Positions 32,703 through 45,238 of a stretch of DNA of 64,000 nt are shown here, piece after piece. Source of the stretch: Armigeres subalbatus (lineage: Eukaryota > Arthropoda > Insecta > Diptera > Culicidae); contig NC_085140.1 in NCBI RefSeq assembly GCF_024139115.2, positions 29,313,806-29,377,805 on the forward strand, read 5' to 3'. The position numbers and the translations under genes were made by a program. The notes below the pieces were generated by a model. The model saw only the letters and a list, made by a program, of their open reading frames with translations, was not told where the DNA came from and did not search any database. Each line of letters begins with the position of its first letter. Position 1 is the first letter of the stretch.

Positions 32703-33055
32703 TCATTTATTTAGTCTACATCTAAACAGATAACACTGAATCAACAATTGACGCCACAATACACGGTTCGAGGCCACATCTCTCCATCCTCGAATATGCC
32801 CCACGCTCGCCAAGTCATTTTGTACCAGGTCTGCCCATCTCGCTCGCTGCGTTCCACGTCGTCTCGTACCTGCCGGATCGGAAGCGAACACCATCTTTGC
32901 AGGGTTGCTGTCCGGCATTCTTGCAACATGTCCTGCCCATCGTACCCTTCCGGCTTTAGCTACCTTCTGGATACGGGATACACACATCGTCTTCTTGCAC
33001 ACCGCCAAAGATGGTCCTAAGCACCCGTCTCTCGAATACTCCTCGAGCATTGTTG
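32703..33055 (-). pseudogene. LINE C-terminal fragment
   Basis: The minus strand reads RVRWAGHVARMPDSNPAKMV, DPAGTRRRGTQRARWADLVQ and RGWRD. This is the same C-terminal signature as the 14.8 kb LINE but clearly more distant, so it is probably a sister family. A frame break precedes it. It is truncated at the 5' side near 33.05 kb. Confidence 0.65.
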
Positions 33056-33171
33056 TTTTTAGTTCACTGTTTACTTCAAATTTCTTTACCATATTTTGCC
33101 GTAAACTGGCTTCTTCTCCCTCGTTTGTCTTTGGGATAGTCATTATTGACATTTTCTCAAAATCGTTCGAC

Positions 33172-33416
33172 TACACACTAAGTTTTTATTTCTGCAGCTC
33201 GGCAAAAATCCGCACAGCCGTGCGCCAGCAAAATGGAAAACTGATATCTCGGCAAAAATGACGTTTGTAAGCTGATTTTCCGCAAATTATTTGCTGATTT
33301 TCAGCAACTTTGACAGAAATCTCGGCAAAAAACATGTTGACTGGGGCATGGCTGTGCGAATCTCGGTAAAAGTTCAACATTTTGCTGATATCCCGATAAA
33401 AAAAATTAAGTGTGTA
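33172..33416. mobile_element. MITE, CTACACACT(T)AA type, copy 1
   Basis: The TIRs are TACACACTAAGTTTTT and AAAAATTAAGTGTGTA. The interior contains CAGCTCGGCAAAAATCCGCA, TTTGCTGATTTTCAGCAA and ATGGCTGTGCGAATCTCGG. It is highly similar to the copy at 53896-54121. Confidence 0.75.
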
Positions 33417-35929
33417 CGGTATGCGATCCGAAAGCCTTTAGGATCATTTATCTGAAGAAGAGACACGCATCATTGTAGGATTTCATTTTTACTATATATT
33501 TCGAAGAATACTGCACTCGACCCATTTCTGCTAAATTACCGAAAACAAACCTCCGTTTTATTAGTTTTTGTATACAACTTTACTTTCCGTATTAGTTGTT
33601 TAGCAACTAACTCAAATTCGAAATAAATATCGGTCAGAATTATTATATTAGATATTTTTTCCAATTTTTTATTTCGCACTTTTTTGCCTTTCTCGTATTT
33701 CATGAATTTTTTAGCTTAAATGTAAATGGTCCGCATTAATATCAATGTGCTTATATTCTGAACTGAAATGAACCATCATCTGTTCATAATTTCAGGAAAT
33801 ATTAGTAAAAGACACGGTGGTGCTATTTTTTTATTTCGCTCAGTGTATTATTCCGAAACTTTTATTCTACTTTGATTCCTCACAACGTCTCTAAATTGTC
33901 GAGTAAATGATATTTTTCTCTTTAAAATTTTGTATATAATAGCCTTATTGTTATCGTTCGCTCAATTTTGGGAATGACTGTATGTATGCATGCTCTGTCC
34001 GAAGCCATTCGGAGATGCGGTATGCAAAAGTTTACACAACAGAATTGCGCGAGGTGCATTGGTACGAAGACTACCACATGCAGAGCGAACCATGATGTTG
34101 TGGAAGTTTCATATTTTGGTTGTATGCAGCTGTACTTGGATTCAGCTTGATGAGTGGTACGGAGGACGGTCAGCAATGCGAGCATTAATTAACCTTAACA
34201 ACAACATTAATTAACAACAAAAACGGAGGGCAGGTCAGCACTGGGAATTGGATTTGTTTATTCTTTTTCGTACCCATCATTTTACACATGTGAGATCCAA
34301 CATGGGTTTAGGCGGTGATAAAGCTAGTGGAAGAATATTTAAAAAATCAAATGCTCATGCAATAATGTTAAAATCATCTACATTTGTTTGAGCGCTTCTC
34401 AACAAGAATGTTGCTAATAGGGTAAATATTGTAAACCAAAAAACTATTGGCCGTTCATTGTAGTAAATACAATTATGCCTAGAAATAATACATGATATAG
34501 TCCGGAATTTGTCTCACCTCAGCTGACCGATAACCAAACATTTTTTCACAATGCTAACTGAAAAAAACACTATACCAGCAAAACAACACTTTCAACTAAG
34601 CTCGTTTATGAATAACTGGTAATTATGCAAAGTTGATTGAAAAGAGAATGTCTAGCGTTGCAATTAATTTTCGCATCCATTTCGTGGCACATCAACCCTA
34701 CATTTTATCGTTCATCCGCAGACGTGTCCGTTTAGTGGTTTTTCGGTCCAACAACGTTGCTTCAGCCTTGCTCAAATCTAGAGCATTCCAAAACCAAAAC
34801 AAAACAACACACAATCGGATGATTAACGCACCTGAAGCTGAAATTCAACCAAACCGGAATGAATGGTGGCTGGTGGTGGGATCACGAACCACCATGGTGG
34901 AATTCGTTGAACTCTGGCGTGCATCGCAGCGTTAAGTCTTGAAAATGTGGTCGTTGTCGTTGTTGCGAAAGAAAAATCTGAACAAAACTGTTGTGTTTAC
35001 GTTTTTGTTGTGGCCTTTTGAACGCCAGCAATGAAGAGTCCGCTCGGCTCATCGTCGTATTGTACATCATGTAATCGCCGCACCGTACCGCTTCTTGCTC
35101 TCACTCGGTTTGTCCATCTTCGCTTTACACCCCTCTAATTACCCAGCAGTTTTACTATTTAGTGGAGTGCCCCATTGGAGGAGCTTCATCGTCTCCGTCT
35201 AATATTTACGGTGTTTTTTTTTGGGTTCATTCCTCCACATTTATTCCGTTTTTTCAAGTTTCATGTGCTTTCTCATCGACACATTCAATGCTGGTCGGTC
35301 GTTGCTTTCTTGCTTTGGTTTGTTCAGCTCGTTGGAATGTGCGCCACACGCTACAACAACGACCGCTTCACTCCACTCTCTATCCGGATTGCGCGCTGCG
35401 TTGATTTGGTGCGGGGTTACGAATGGCGAGGTGCAGAACGCCCGCAGTAAGACGCAGAGAGCGCGGCAAGTTTGATGAACTCCACTATAATAGTGCTGCT
35501 ATTGTGGTTTGGAACTTGCTGCTGCTGTTGGGGCTCAAGTTGCCTTCCATTCACCGAACGGTATCTATACTACTTCGAAAGTGATGACGAAAGAAACGCA
35601 TAATGGATGTATGTTTCTGGGTGCTGATAGGCGAAACGCCAGATGATGGAATAATTGTGATGAACCCTCTCAGGAGGAATTATTTCCGCAATTGCGTAAT
35701 TCGGCAACCACAAAAAAATCTTTTTGTGAAAATTTAAAGGTGTTTTATGCGGAGTCTGGACACGAAATTATGAGACGTTGGTTTTGGGCTGATGGTTCAT
35801 TCGTTCAGAAATGTTGCCCTTTCAGCAACAGCAGTTGCTCAGATCAATACATGTCCTAAAATGTCTCAAACACAATAAAATATCTTACTGGACTATTACT
35901 AGAACATAATTAACATCAGTTCATATATT
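33417..35929. other. Intronic sequence without recognised features
   Basis: There are several mid-sized frames (for example 34633-34935, 35175-35450) but none with a recognisable domain. Long non-repetitive stretches at 34.6-35.6 kb make this one of the less transposon-like parts of the intron. Confidence 0.4.
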
Positions 35930-36142
35930 GGGGTCATGGGGTCTCCAGTAGTCTTTCGAGTTCGATTCTGGGTCTGGTCTAGGATGTTTTCGGATGATTC
36001 TCGACTCTTTGGGCATACATACTCATGCAATGGCGAGCATAGAGAAGCTTTCAATTAAGAACTGAGAAAATGCTAAAAGAATACTAAGTTGAAAAGCCGG
36101 CCAAGTTCCAGTTGCAATGTAGAGCCATTGAAGAAGAAAAAG
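35930..36142 (+). mobile_element. tRNA-related SINE (second family)
   Basis: It has a B-box-like TTCGAGTTCGATTCTGGG, then TCTAGGATGTTTTCGGATGA, TTTGGGCATACATACTCATG, AAGCTTTCAATTAAGAACTG, CAAGTTCCAGTTGCAATGTA, and a tail GAGCCATTGAAGAAGAAAAA. It matches the minus-strand copy at 6222-6430. Confidence 0.65.
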
Positions 36143-37322
36143 TCATTGTTGACCGATGCAGTATTGTTTGCAATCATAAACAACGTATTGGCTTTAGGAC
36201 CCAATTACGATGCAATAGTTTTTGTCTATTTTATCATAACAATCATGATAAACTGTAACTGTAATGAGGGATTGAGCACACCCTTCCCCTTGCATACACC
36301 GTCAAACTTATTTACCAAACACGGTCCACATGAAAATAGACAATTTTGTGCAATGTTTGCCCGAGTGTAAGACGCTTTGGCCTTTGGTGAACAAAGTTGC
36401 TCAACTCGATTCTTTAAATGAGTCTCATACAATCAAACAATGCATCAATTTGTCCAACTTGAGGTTTGATCGCGTGTATGGCTAAAATTTCAATGACATT
36501 CAAATTGGTTGAACAATGTCCGTTGGTCGTTGCATCACAAATTGTAAATACCTATAATGGATTTATTCGCTATCTTACGTGAGGTACGTTTCAGTTTTCA
36601 TAAATCACGTAGAGCATAAAAATTGAATTACATCGTTTACTGCTTCTCACCGCCAACCTGCTTTTACTCATCATCTGCGTTATTCTCCTTCTTCTGATGT
36701 CACTAATACTGATGCTGATCAACAGCATCAACACTACTTCACAAAACTCGGAGAACACTTCCATGTCGTCTGTTGAAACCCCATCCAAGCCAGGCAGTCG
36801 CCACTGTTTGCCGTAATTCTTCGTTCCATCTTCGGGCTAGAGACCCTTCCAGCTAATCTTGGTTTAGGTTTTTTAGGAGAATGCTATGTACAGAGATGGG
36901 AAAATGCAAAGATGTATGATACGAACATAAAATCAACGGTTCGCCTTGCCCGTGACGTTCATATTTGCTTGTTTGTTGTCTGCACATCACTGTAGTAGAG
37001 CGCAGCAAACGTATGGAGTCAGTAGGCGGTGGTAACGGCGATTGTATTATGTAAACATCTCACCATATCGGAAGCAATCACAGCAATGAGGAAAACGCAA
37101 AACACAGCAAAGGGGCAACAAGCAATGTCGAACCGAGAGCACTTTGAATGGTTCGTTCCTTCTGTGTTGTAAATATGGAATGTTGAAACCGGAAGTTGCA
37201 GATCTTTGGATCACATTGATTTTTTACTATTTTGATAATGTCTTGGTTGTACCTCAGGAACGCGAAACCCAAATCGGTTTCTTTCTAATTTCTAGATTTC
37301 AACTATATGTGACATGCCCTCT
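36143..37322. other. Intronic sequence without recognised features
   Basis: Nothing I can support. Confidence 0.4.
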
Positions 37323-37452
37323 GGGGCCCTCCTTAGCCTAGCTGTAAGACGTGCGGCTACAAAGCAAGAATATGCGATTCCCGGTGCCGGTCTAGGCAAT
37401 TTTCGGATTGGAAATTGAATGTACCAGTGAGGGATGTAATGACAATAAAAAG
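37323..37452 (+). mobile_element. Internally deleted tRNA-related SINE
   Basis: The head GGGCCCTCCTTAGCCTAGCT is followed by CGTGCGGCTACAAAGCAAG, TGCGATTCCCGGTGCCGGTC and TAGGCAATTTTCGGATTGGA. It then jumps to the tail GGGATGTAATGACAATAAAA. About half of the family length seen at 17.9 and 61.5 kb is missing. Confidence 0.75.
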
Positions 37453-37589
37453 TCTGCTATACAAAACCCAAATTTAACCACTTATCGGTGACTGTGCCTT
37501 TCCCGTGTATTATAAAATGTAATGAGGGAGATCAAAATAGTACTTTAGGAAGATAGATTCCATTATTTCCATCAATTCACATTCATTGT

Positions 37590-37735
37590 CATGCATTTCA
37601 ATGCATTGTAGATAAAAGTCGATTGATATATAACACTAAGGGTCTCCGAGCCTTTTATCAAAAAATCGTCTTTGAAGTTAACATATAGCTTTTTCGTTAC
37701 ACCTTGCTGTACGAATACGAGAAAGGCAACACAAA
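37590..37735 (-). repeat. Fragment of the dispersed CTTTCTCGTA repeat (reverse)
   Basis: ATATATAACACTAAGGGTCT, CGAGCCTTTTATCAAAAA and ATACGAGAAAGGCAA are the reverse complement of the head of the family at 31.85 kb. Confidence 0.7.
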
Positions 37736-38583
37736 TAAGCTAATTTTCAATAATCGATTGGTATATGGTCGGGGTTCAGCCAAATCGCACCAAGCGCCAA
37801 CGAAAAATTACCGATTTTTCTGCTAAAACTTTCGTTTAGCAGATTTAATTGATCGCAAATCGTATCGGATAACTCTCAGCCCCATAACTAAGGATATCCT
37901 ACTGCAAATGTACACTTCAATTGACATGAAACTATTTCCATTGTCCTCGTCAGTGGTACGAATTCTCAATCTCAGGGACTGAGATTTGTAGGATATTGAT
38001 ACCATTGCCCGTTCATACTCACTTCCTAGCAGTGAAAACTGAAAATGGTTAGCAGCAACAATCAAAGATAAAGTAAACAAAAGACCTGGGTGAATAATAT
38101 CACTTGAAAGATAAAGACATGAAATTTGTGCTGAATGATCTTCAGCTTCAGCCCGCTGTTGGCAAACCGAGTTGTCAAGACAAAATTTTCAAAACGAGTT
38201 ATTACATTATTTTTAACCCTTAGGCCGACACAAATATTTAAAAAAAATCTCCCCTTCGGATTTTTTTGTCCAAAAACACTAATTTTAGGGGGTCACCAAA
38301 AAAATCCGTAGTATTTTGAAGATTTTCTAAACATTCTTAAACAAATCCGTGAAGGTTTTTGATTTTTTTCATTTTAATATTTTGTTTTTATTTTAATTTT
38401 ATTATTATTATGACCCCCTTGGTCAGTAGGACAACATTATAATGAGTAGGGGAACAGTTCCGATCTTCATTTCACTGAACATATATTCATCTCATCGCTA
38501 AACGAGGAAATACGGCACCAATTTCGTTGTTTCTTTTTGTCAACATGCGTGCTTACTGCTGAAAAACACAAAAATAATAAGCA
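37736..38583. other. Intronic sequence upstream of the Juan-like LINE
   Basis: A ~75 bp segment at 38485-38560 (CACTGAACATATATTCATCT, CATCGCTAAAC, AAATACGGCACCAAT) is found in inverted orientation at ~51370-51450. No other feature was recognised. Confidence 0.4.
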
Positions 38584-38848
38584 GACCGCATCGTGCTTTC
38601 GTGCTGTGCGGTTCTTTCTCTCTTTGCGGAAGGAAGTTTTCAATACTACCCGAAGCTATTTTAATTTCAACGGTGCTTCTTAGCGCTATTTGTACCCACT
38701 GATCCCTTTACGATCTTTGCAAGGACCCGTGCCTTCGTTTTACGTTGGACCCGTTTGCGGAAGTAAAATTCCGACAAGCGGTGGTAATCCTGCAGGGACA
38801 CCGTTCTGGGAAAAAACCTCTTAGAAGGTCACGTCTCCACGCTCAGCC

Positions 38849-39830
38849 ATGAGCATTAACAAAAACAAGAGGAAGGGGGAGTCTCTGAATTCTCCACTTC
38901 CTTCAAAGAAACAAGGTTTCAAGACCGTTCTGCCTAAGCGCGGAAAAAATAGAAGGAAGCTGGAGAATTCAGATATTCCTTCTAACTCTAATATCGGAAA
39001 TAATTCTTCTCCAATCGAACTGAGCAATCAGTTCGATTTGATTAATGATGAAATTGAGCAAATCGAATCTACCTCTAGCCCAGGTGATTCGATTCATGCG
39101 AAAATGCAAAGGATTCCGCCGATAGAGGTATCTGTTGCCGAGTTCTCTGGCTTCCGGAATGAGATTTTGAGTAACCTTCAGGGGATCAAGGTTTCATTTC
39201 AGATTGCTAGGAAGGGTGACTGCCGCGTTTTGCCGGGATCCTTTGACGATCGCAAACGTCTTCTTCACTATTTAACTGAGAAGCGCCATAAATTCTTCAC
39301 ATACGACGACAAAACTGAGCGATTGTTCAAAGTCGTCTTGAAAGGTCTCCCCAGTGATGACAAATCACTGGATGAGATTAAAATTGAAATTTCTCAATTA
39401 CTTGGATTTTCACCAGTCCAAGTAATTAAGATGAAAAAAGAAATCCCATTCTGGAACTTCCCAGAGGGCATTTCTCAGGAATTTTATTTAGTTCATTTTA
39501 ACAAAAGTGAACTAAATAATATGAAAAGTTGGAAAAGGCCTGTATTATGTCTCATGTCCGTGTTACATGGGAACATTTCCGCAGGCCTGGGGAAACTTCC
39601 AAAACCCTACCCAGTGCCGTAAGTGCCAAAAGTGGGGTCATGGAACCAAACATTGTCACATGGATGCTAAATGCATGATTTGTGGTGGAACCTCTCACGC
39701 CAAGGACGCATGTCCTGTGAGAGAAGATTCCAATAAATTTAAGTGCGCAAACTGTGGGGGCAATCATAAATCCAATTTCTGGGAATGCCCTTCACGCAAA
39801 AAGTTTTGAATTCCCGTGCAAAATTGATGA
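38849..39830 (+). pseudogene. Juan-like LINE ORF1 (nucleic-acid-binding protein), frameshifted
   Basis: The first frame starts at ATG 38849 (MSINKNKRKGES) and runs to ~39.59 kb with a basic N-terminus and an RNA-binding-like middle. A frameshift leads to three CCHC zinc knuckles: CRKCQKWGHGTKHC, CMICGGTSHAKDAC and CANCGGNHKSNFWEC. A further shift near 39.8 kb takes the C-terminus into the frame later used by ORF2. In working elements this protein coats LINE RNA. Here it would be truncated. Confidence 0.8.
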
Positions 39831-40249
39831 CGGAAATTCCAATCGGATCCCAGATTCGACGGGTAGAAATTTTTCAAACGCTCAAATTTCGAAACCGGTT
39901 ACCGGTCGAGCAATTCATACCCACCACAATTCACAAACAAATTTTGCCGCTCGTCAACGGGTAGCAAGCACTTCAGTAAATTCCAATTTTTCCAATGTAC
40001 CTACGTATGCAAACATCGCTGCTGGTAGACCAAATTTCTCTTCTCAAAATGAGGTTTATACCCATGTCCCAACGGAAAATAACGGTCATGTTGCCGATTC
40101 AGGTAGCATGACTGCTTCCGATTTTGATTTTTTAACTGAACAATTGCATCACATGATTGATGCAATGTTCAAAGCAAATACCATTCCTGAAGCTGTTCAG
40201 GTTGGTATAAAGTACACACAAAAATTGTTATCGGACTCCGTTTCAATGG

Positions 40250-42882
40250 ATCCAAATAATTGTGTGAAAGTTCTAAATTGGAATGCCCGCTCTCTAAAGG
40301 GTAAGGAAGATGAATTATTCAACTTCCTTTCAGTTCATAATGTGCATATTGCCATTATAACTGAAACGTATTTAAAACCAGGACTCTCAATTAAAAGAGA
40401 TCCAAACTATTTTATCTACAGAAATGATCGTCTTGACAGCGCCTGTGGTGGGGTCGCCATTGTCATCAATAGACGTATCAAACATAAATTATTTTCTTCG
40501 TTCGAAACCAAAGTTTTTGAAACCTTGGGAGTTTCTGTTGAAACAAATTTTGGACAATTTTCCTTCATTGCAGCCTACTTGCCTTTTCAATGCAATGGGC
40601 AGCAAAAGAATTTGTTGAAAGCTGATCTTCAAATTCTGACTCGCAACAAATCAAAATTCTTCGTAATTGGTGACTTCAATGCCAAACACCGTTCATGGAA
40701 TAATGTTCAAAGCAATTCCAATGGTAAAATTTTATTTGAAGATTGTTCTGCGGGATATTATACTATTCAATATCCCAATGGACCAACTTGTTTTTCTTCC
40801 AGTCGAAATCCTTCTACAATTGATTTAGTTTTAACGGATTCAAGTCAGCTGTGTGGCCAATTGGTAACTCATGCTGACTTTGACTCTGATCACCTTCCTG
40901 TGACATTTGTAATCTCACAAGAAGCCATTTATAATCCAATCAGCTCTACTTTTAATTATCATAGAGCTGATTGGGATTCTCTCAAAACGTATATCGATAG
41001 GAATTTTGATGTTGATATTCCTCTCGATACCAAAAGCGATATTGATAATGCTCTCGTATCTTTGACAAATTTAATTGTCGAAGCCAGAGGCATTGCAATT
41101 CCGAAATGTGAAGTTAAATTCAACTCTATTATTATTGACGACGATCTTCAGCTACTGATCCGTCTTAAAAATGTGAGAAGAAGGCAATACCAAAGAACTC
41201 GCGATCCCGCGTTGAAAGTTATTTGGCGAGATTTGCAAAAAGAAATTAAAAAACGTTTCGCTATTCTGAGAAATACCAACTTTGAGAATAATGTCTCGAA
41301 GTTGGATCCCAGTTCGAAACCCTTTTGGAAATTAACAAAATTCTTAAAAACCTCAAAAGCCAATTCCAGCGCTTAAAGAGGGAAATAAAATTTTATTAAC
41401 AAATGGCGAAAAGGCTCAAAAACTTGCTCAGCAGTTCGAGAGTGCCCATAATTTTAGTCTAGGTCTCACTAGTCCAATTGAGGATCAGGTTACACGGAGC
41501 TTCGAAGACATTCTCAATCAAGAGAATGTTTTGACCCTTCGTTGGGAACTAATTTGGATGAAGTGAGATCTATTACTAGAAAATTTAAAATATGAAAGCC
41601 CCGGGTGATGATGGTATTTTCTACATACTTATCAAAAACTTCCTTAGAGCTCTTTATCCTTTTTGGTTAATTTATTTACCAAATGTTTTCAATTGGCACA
41701 CTTTCCAAATAAATGGAAAAACGCCAAAGTTGTTCCAATTTTGTAGCCGGGCAAAAGCCAATCAGTTTGCTTTCTTCTATAAGCAAACTGTTTGAAAAGA
41801 TTATTTTAAATAGAATGATGGTTCATATTAATGACAATTCTATTTTTGCTGATGAGCAATTTGGTTTTCGCCATGGGCATTCAACCACTCATCAGTTATT
41901 AAGAGTTACGAACTTAATTCGGCTCAACAAATCTGAAGGATATTCGACTGGAGTTGCTCTTCTTGATATAGAAAAAGCATTTGACAGTGTTTGGCATGAA
42001 GGTTTGATTGTAAAATTGATGAATTTTAATTTTCCTCTGTACATCATTAAACTAATCCAAAATTATTTATCAGATCTCTCGCTGCAGGTAAACTATCAGA
42101 ATACTAAATCTGATAGATTACCTGTAAGGGCTGGTGTCCTCCAAGGCAGCATACTGGGGCCCATATTGTTTAACATTTTTACTTCTGACTTACCTGATTT
42201 ACCACCAGGGTGTCAAAAATCTTTGTTTGCAGATGACACGGGCCTTTCAGCCAAAGGGCGAAGCCTTCGTGTCATTTGTAGTAGATTGCAAAAAAGTTTG
42301 GATATTTTCTCCACTTACTTGCAAAAATGGAAAATTTCACCGAATGCTTCCAAAACTCAGCTTATAATTTTCCCACATAAGCCGAGAGCTTCTTATTTGA
42401 AACCTTCTAGCAGACATATTGTCACTATGAATGGTGTTCCAATTAATTGGTCTAGCGAAGCTAAATATTTAGGACTTCTGCTAGATCAAAAATTAACTTT
42501 TAAAAATCACATTGAAGGCCTTCAAGCCAAATGTAACAAATATATTAAGTGCCTATATCCACTTATAAACAGAAAATCAAAACTTTGTCTTAAGAACAAA
42601 CTTTTGATTTACAAACAAATTTTTAGACCTGCCATGTTGTATGCTGTGCCAATATGGGCTAGTTGCTGCAATACCAGAAAGAAGGCACTCCAGAGGATTC
42701 AAAATAAAATTTTGAAAATGCTTCTGAAGTTACCTCCGTGGTATAGTACCAATGAACTTCATAGAATTTCTAATATTGAGACATTGCAACAAATGTCCAA
42801 CAAAATAATTTCAATTTTAGATAAAAATCGTTGCAATCTTCTATTGCAACGATTAACTCCTTGTACCCTTAGTATAAAATAG
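40250..42882 (+). pseudogene. Juan-like LINE ORF2 (endonuclease and reverse transcriptase), broken
   Basis: ORF2 probably starts at MDPNNCVKVLNWNARSLKGK near 40248. The endonuclease shows NWNAR, ITETYL, GGVAIVI, IGDFNAKH, TIDLVL and SDHLPV, all expected catalytic motifs. Near 41.36-41.75 kb several frame breaks occur around KAPGDDGI. The RT from ~41.75 kb is long and intact in motifs: FGFRHGHSTTHQL, LLDIEKAFDSVWH (motif A), GVLQGSILGPILFNIF (motif B), SLFADDTGLSA (motif C, both Asp present) and KYLGLLLD. The stop is at 42880-42882. The same frame carries ORF1 C-terminal sequence upstream of the ORF2 start, so this copy fuses the tail of ORF1 with ORF2. Confidence 0.85.
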
Positions 42883-42992
42883 GTTAAGATTAGTTTAAGT
42901 TGAAAACATTGTAATTCCTACATGGTTCAATTCAACCAGAGGAAAAATTCTAACTGCCAGAGGCAATTGAAATCTTCTATCTTCTTCTTCTA

Positions 42993-45238
42993 TCTATATA
43001 TATAAAACTCAATGTTTGTATGTTTGTATGTATGTTTGTATGTATGTTCCAGCATAACTTCTGAACCCAGTTACCGATTTTAACCAAATTTGGAACACAC
43101 ATTCTTTATCTTAAGGAAACGACGATAGGGGGTCAGGCATGCTCTTTGGAAAAGGGAAATGGTAAGGGGGGAGGGCTATTGCTAAGTTATCGATCAACTG
43201 AGTGTAAATTCTGAACCCCTTGGCCGATTTCAACCAAATTTAGAACACAAATTCTTTATCTTAAGGAGGGGACGGGTCGAGCATGCATTTTGGAAAAGGG
43301 GGAGGGTATGGGGGAGGGGTATTGCTTAATTATCGATCTACGCAGTTTAAATTCTGAACCCCTTGGCCGAATTCGACCAAATTTGGAACACAAATTCCTT
43401 ATCTAAAAAGGGGGGGGAGGGGGGGTTAAGCGGGGTGTTGGGAAAGGGGGGGGGGGGTGGGGGGAAGGGTATTGCTTAGTTATCGATCAACTCAGTGTAA
43501 ATTCTGAACCCCTTGGCCGATTTCAACCAAATTTTGAACACAAATTCTTTATCTTAAGGATGGGACGATAGGGGGGTTGAGCATGCTCTTTGGAAAAGGG
43601 GGAGGGGATGGGGGGGGGGGGATTGCTAAGTTATCGATCAACGCAGGTTAAATGCTGAACCCTTTGCCGATTTCGACCAAATTCGGAACACAATTACCTT
43701 ATCTTAAGAAGGAGACGATAGGGGGCTAAGGATGCTTTTGGAAAAGGAGAAGGTGGTGTGGGGGGAGGGGTATTGCTTAGTTATTGATCAACTCAGTGTA
43801 AATTCTGAACCCCTTGGCCGATTTCAACCGAATTTGAAACACAAATTCTTTATCTTACAGAGGGAACGATAGGGGGGTTAAGCGTGCTCTTTGTAAAGGA
43901 GGAGGGTATGGGGGGAGGGGTATTGCTTAACTATTGATCAACGCAGTTTAAATTCTGAACCCCTTGGCCCATTTCGACCAAATTTGGAACACAATTTCCT
44001 TCTCTTAAGAAGGGGACGATCGGGGGTTAAGCATGCTCTTTGGAAAAGGGAAGGGGTGTGGGGGAGGGGTATTTCTTAGTTATCGGTCAGCTCAGTTTAA
44101 ATTCTGAACCCCTTGGCCGATTTCAACCGAATTTGAAACACAAATCCTTTATCTTACAGAGGGAACGGTAGGGAGGTTAAGTATGCTCTTTGAAAAAGGG
44201 GAGGGTATGGGGGAGTTATCGATCAACGCAGTGTAAACTCTGAACCCCTTGGCCGATTTCGACCAAATTTGGAACACAAATTCTTTATCTTAAGAAGGGG
44301 ACGATAGGGGTTAGGCATGCTCTTTGGAAAAGAGGGAGGGTGTGGGAGGAGCGGTGTTCTTTACAAAAGAGAGAGGGTATGGGGGAGGGGTATTGTTTGG
44401 CAATCGATCAACTGAATGTAAATCCTGAGCCTCATGACCGATTTGAACCAAATTTGTATCAAATATTGTCTGTCCTAAGGAAGCGATTTTAGTGGATGTG
44501 GTTAAGTAATTTAAAAAGAAAGGGGACGGTGTGGGACAAAGGGTATTGTTTAGTTATCGATCAATTCAGCATGACTTCTGAACCCATTTATCGATGTCCA
44601 CCAAATTTGGAACCCATATTATCTGTCTAAGGAAGACTAAATCAGACTGGGTATGAGTGCCATAGCTAAATGAGAGAGAGGGTATATTCATTAAACGAAC
44701 AGTTTAGTATACCTTTTTATCGCATAGGTCAATTCAAACCAAACACGTAAGCACGCAATCCCTACCCAAAGGAAACTATTATAGAGAGGCTGGAAGGGAC
44801 TTTTGGAATGGGATGTGGGGGGTATTGGGATTGGGTATTGTTGTTCATCGGAATAATTGTATGCCCAGTAAAAAGCAATGATTAATGTTTTTCCTTCTGA
44901 ATGGTGGATGTGATTGCTTCTTCAAAAGTAGGCCCGGAATAAGGCAATGGTGGGTGTGATCCCTTCTTTAAAAATATGCGTTGCCCGAATATGTCATCGA
45001 TGAATGTTTTTCCTTCTTTAGAAATAGACGTTTTCCCGGAATAAGACCTTTCAAACCCAAGATCCCTTCTTCAAAATCAGTCAATGTTTCCAAAAGCCTT
45101 CTTTTAATCAAATGATAAAGTATGAATAAGTAAACACAATTACCCTGTTGATCAATTGGTTTTATCATTTTCCGATTGTAAAAAAAAAACTGCAAACCAA
45201 ACTGGCAATTCCGAGCAAGGCCGGGTACATAAAGCTAG
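42993..45238 (+). mobile_element. Non-autonomous Helitron inserted in the LINE 3'UTR
   Basis: The 5' end is TCTATATATATAAAAC, followed by ATGTTTGTATGTTTGTATGT. The 3' end is a GC hairpin region (CCGAGCAAGGCCGGGTAC) followed by CTAG. It lies between A (42992) and T (45239), the classical Helitron A|T target, with no duplication. The interior is mostly a ~150 bp tandem array and a short piece related to the 52-bp minisatellite of element A. No Rep/helicase ORF is present. Confidence 0.8.
43055..44700 (+). repeat. ~150 bp tandem array with G-rich tracts (about 11 units)
   Basis: Each unit has CTGAACCCCTTGGCCGATTT, CAACCAAATTTGGAACACAA, TTCTTTATCTTAAG, a GGGACGATAGGGGG segment, ATGCTCTTTGGAAAAGGG, a G-run region and TTAGTTATCGATCAACTCAG. 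The CTGAACC anchor recurs at about 43064, 43211, 43354, 43504, 43655, 43805, 43955, 44104, 44240, 44425 and 44578. G-tracts of six or more are frequent, and around 43400-43460 they are nearly continuous, which suggests G-quadruplex potential. Confidence 0.85.

Noticed and set aside
43055..44700. Telomeric or centromeric satellite
   Set aside because: The array is bounded by Helitron ends inside a LINE and has only about 11 units, so it is an internal Helitron feature.
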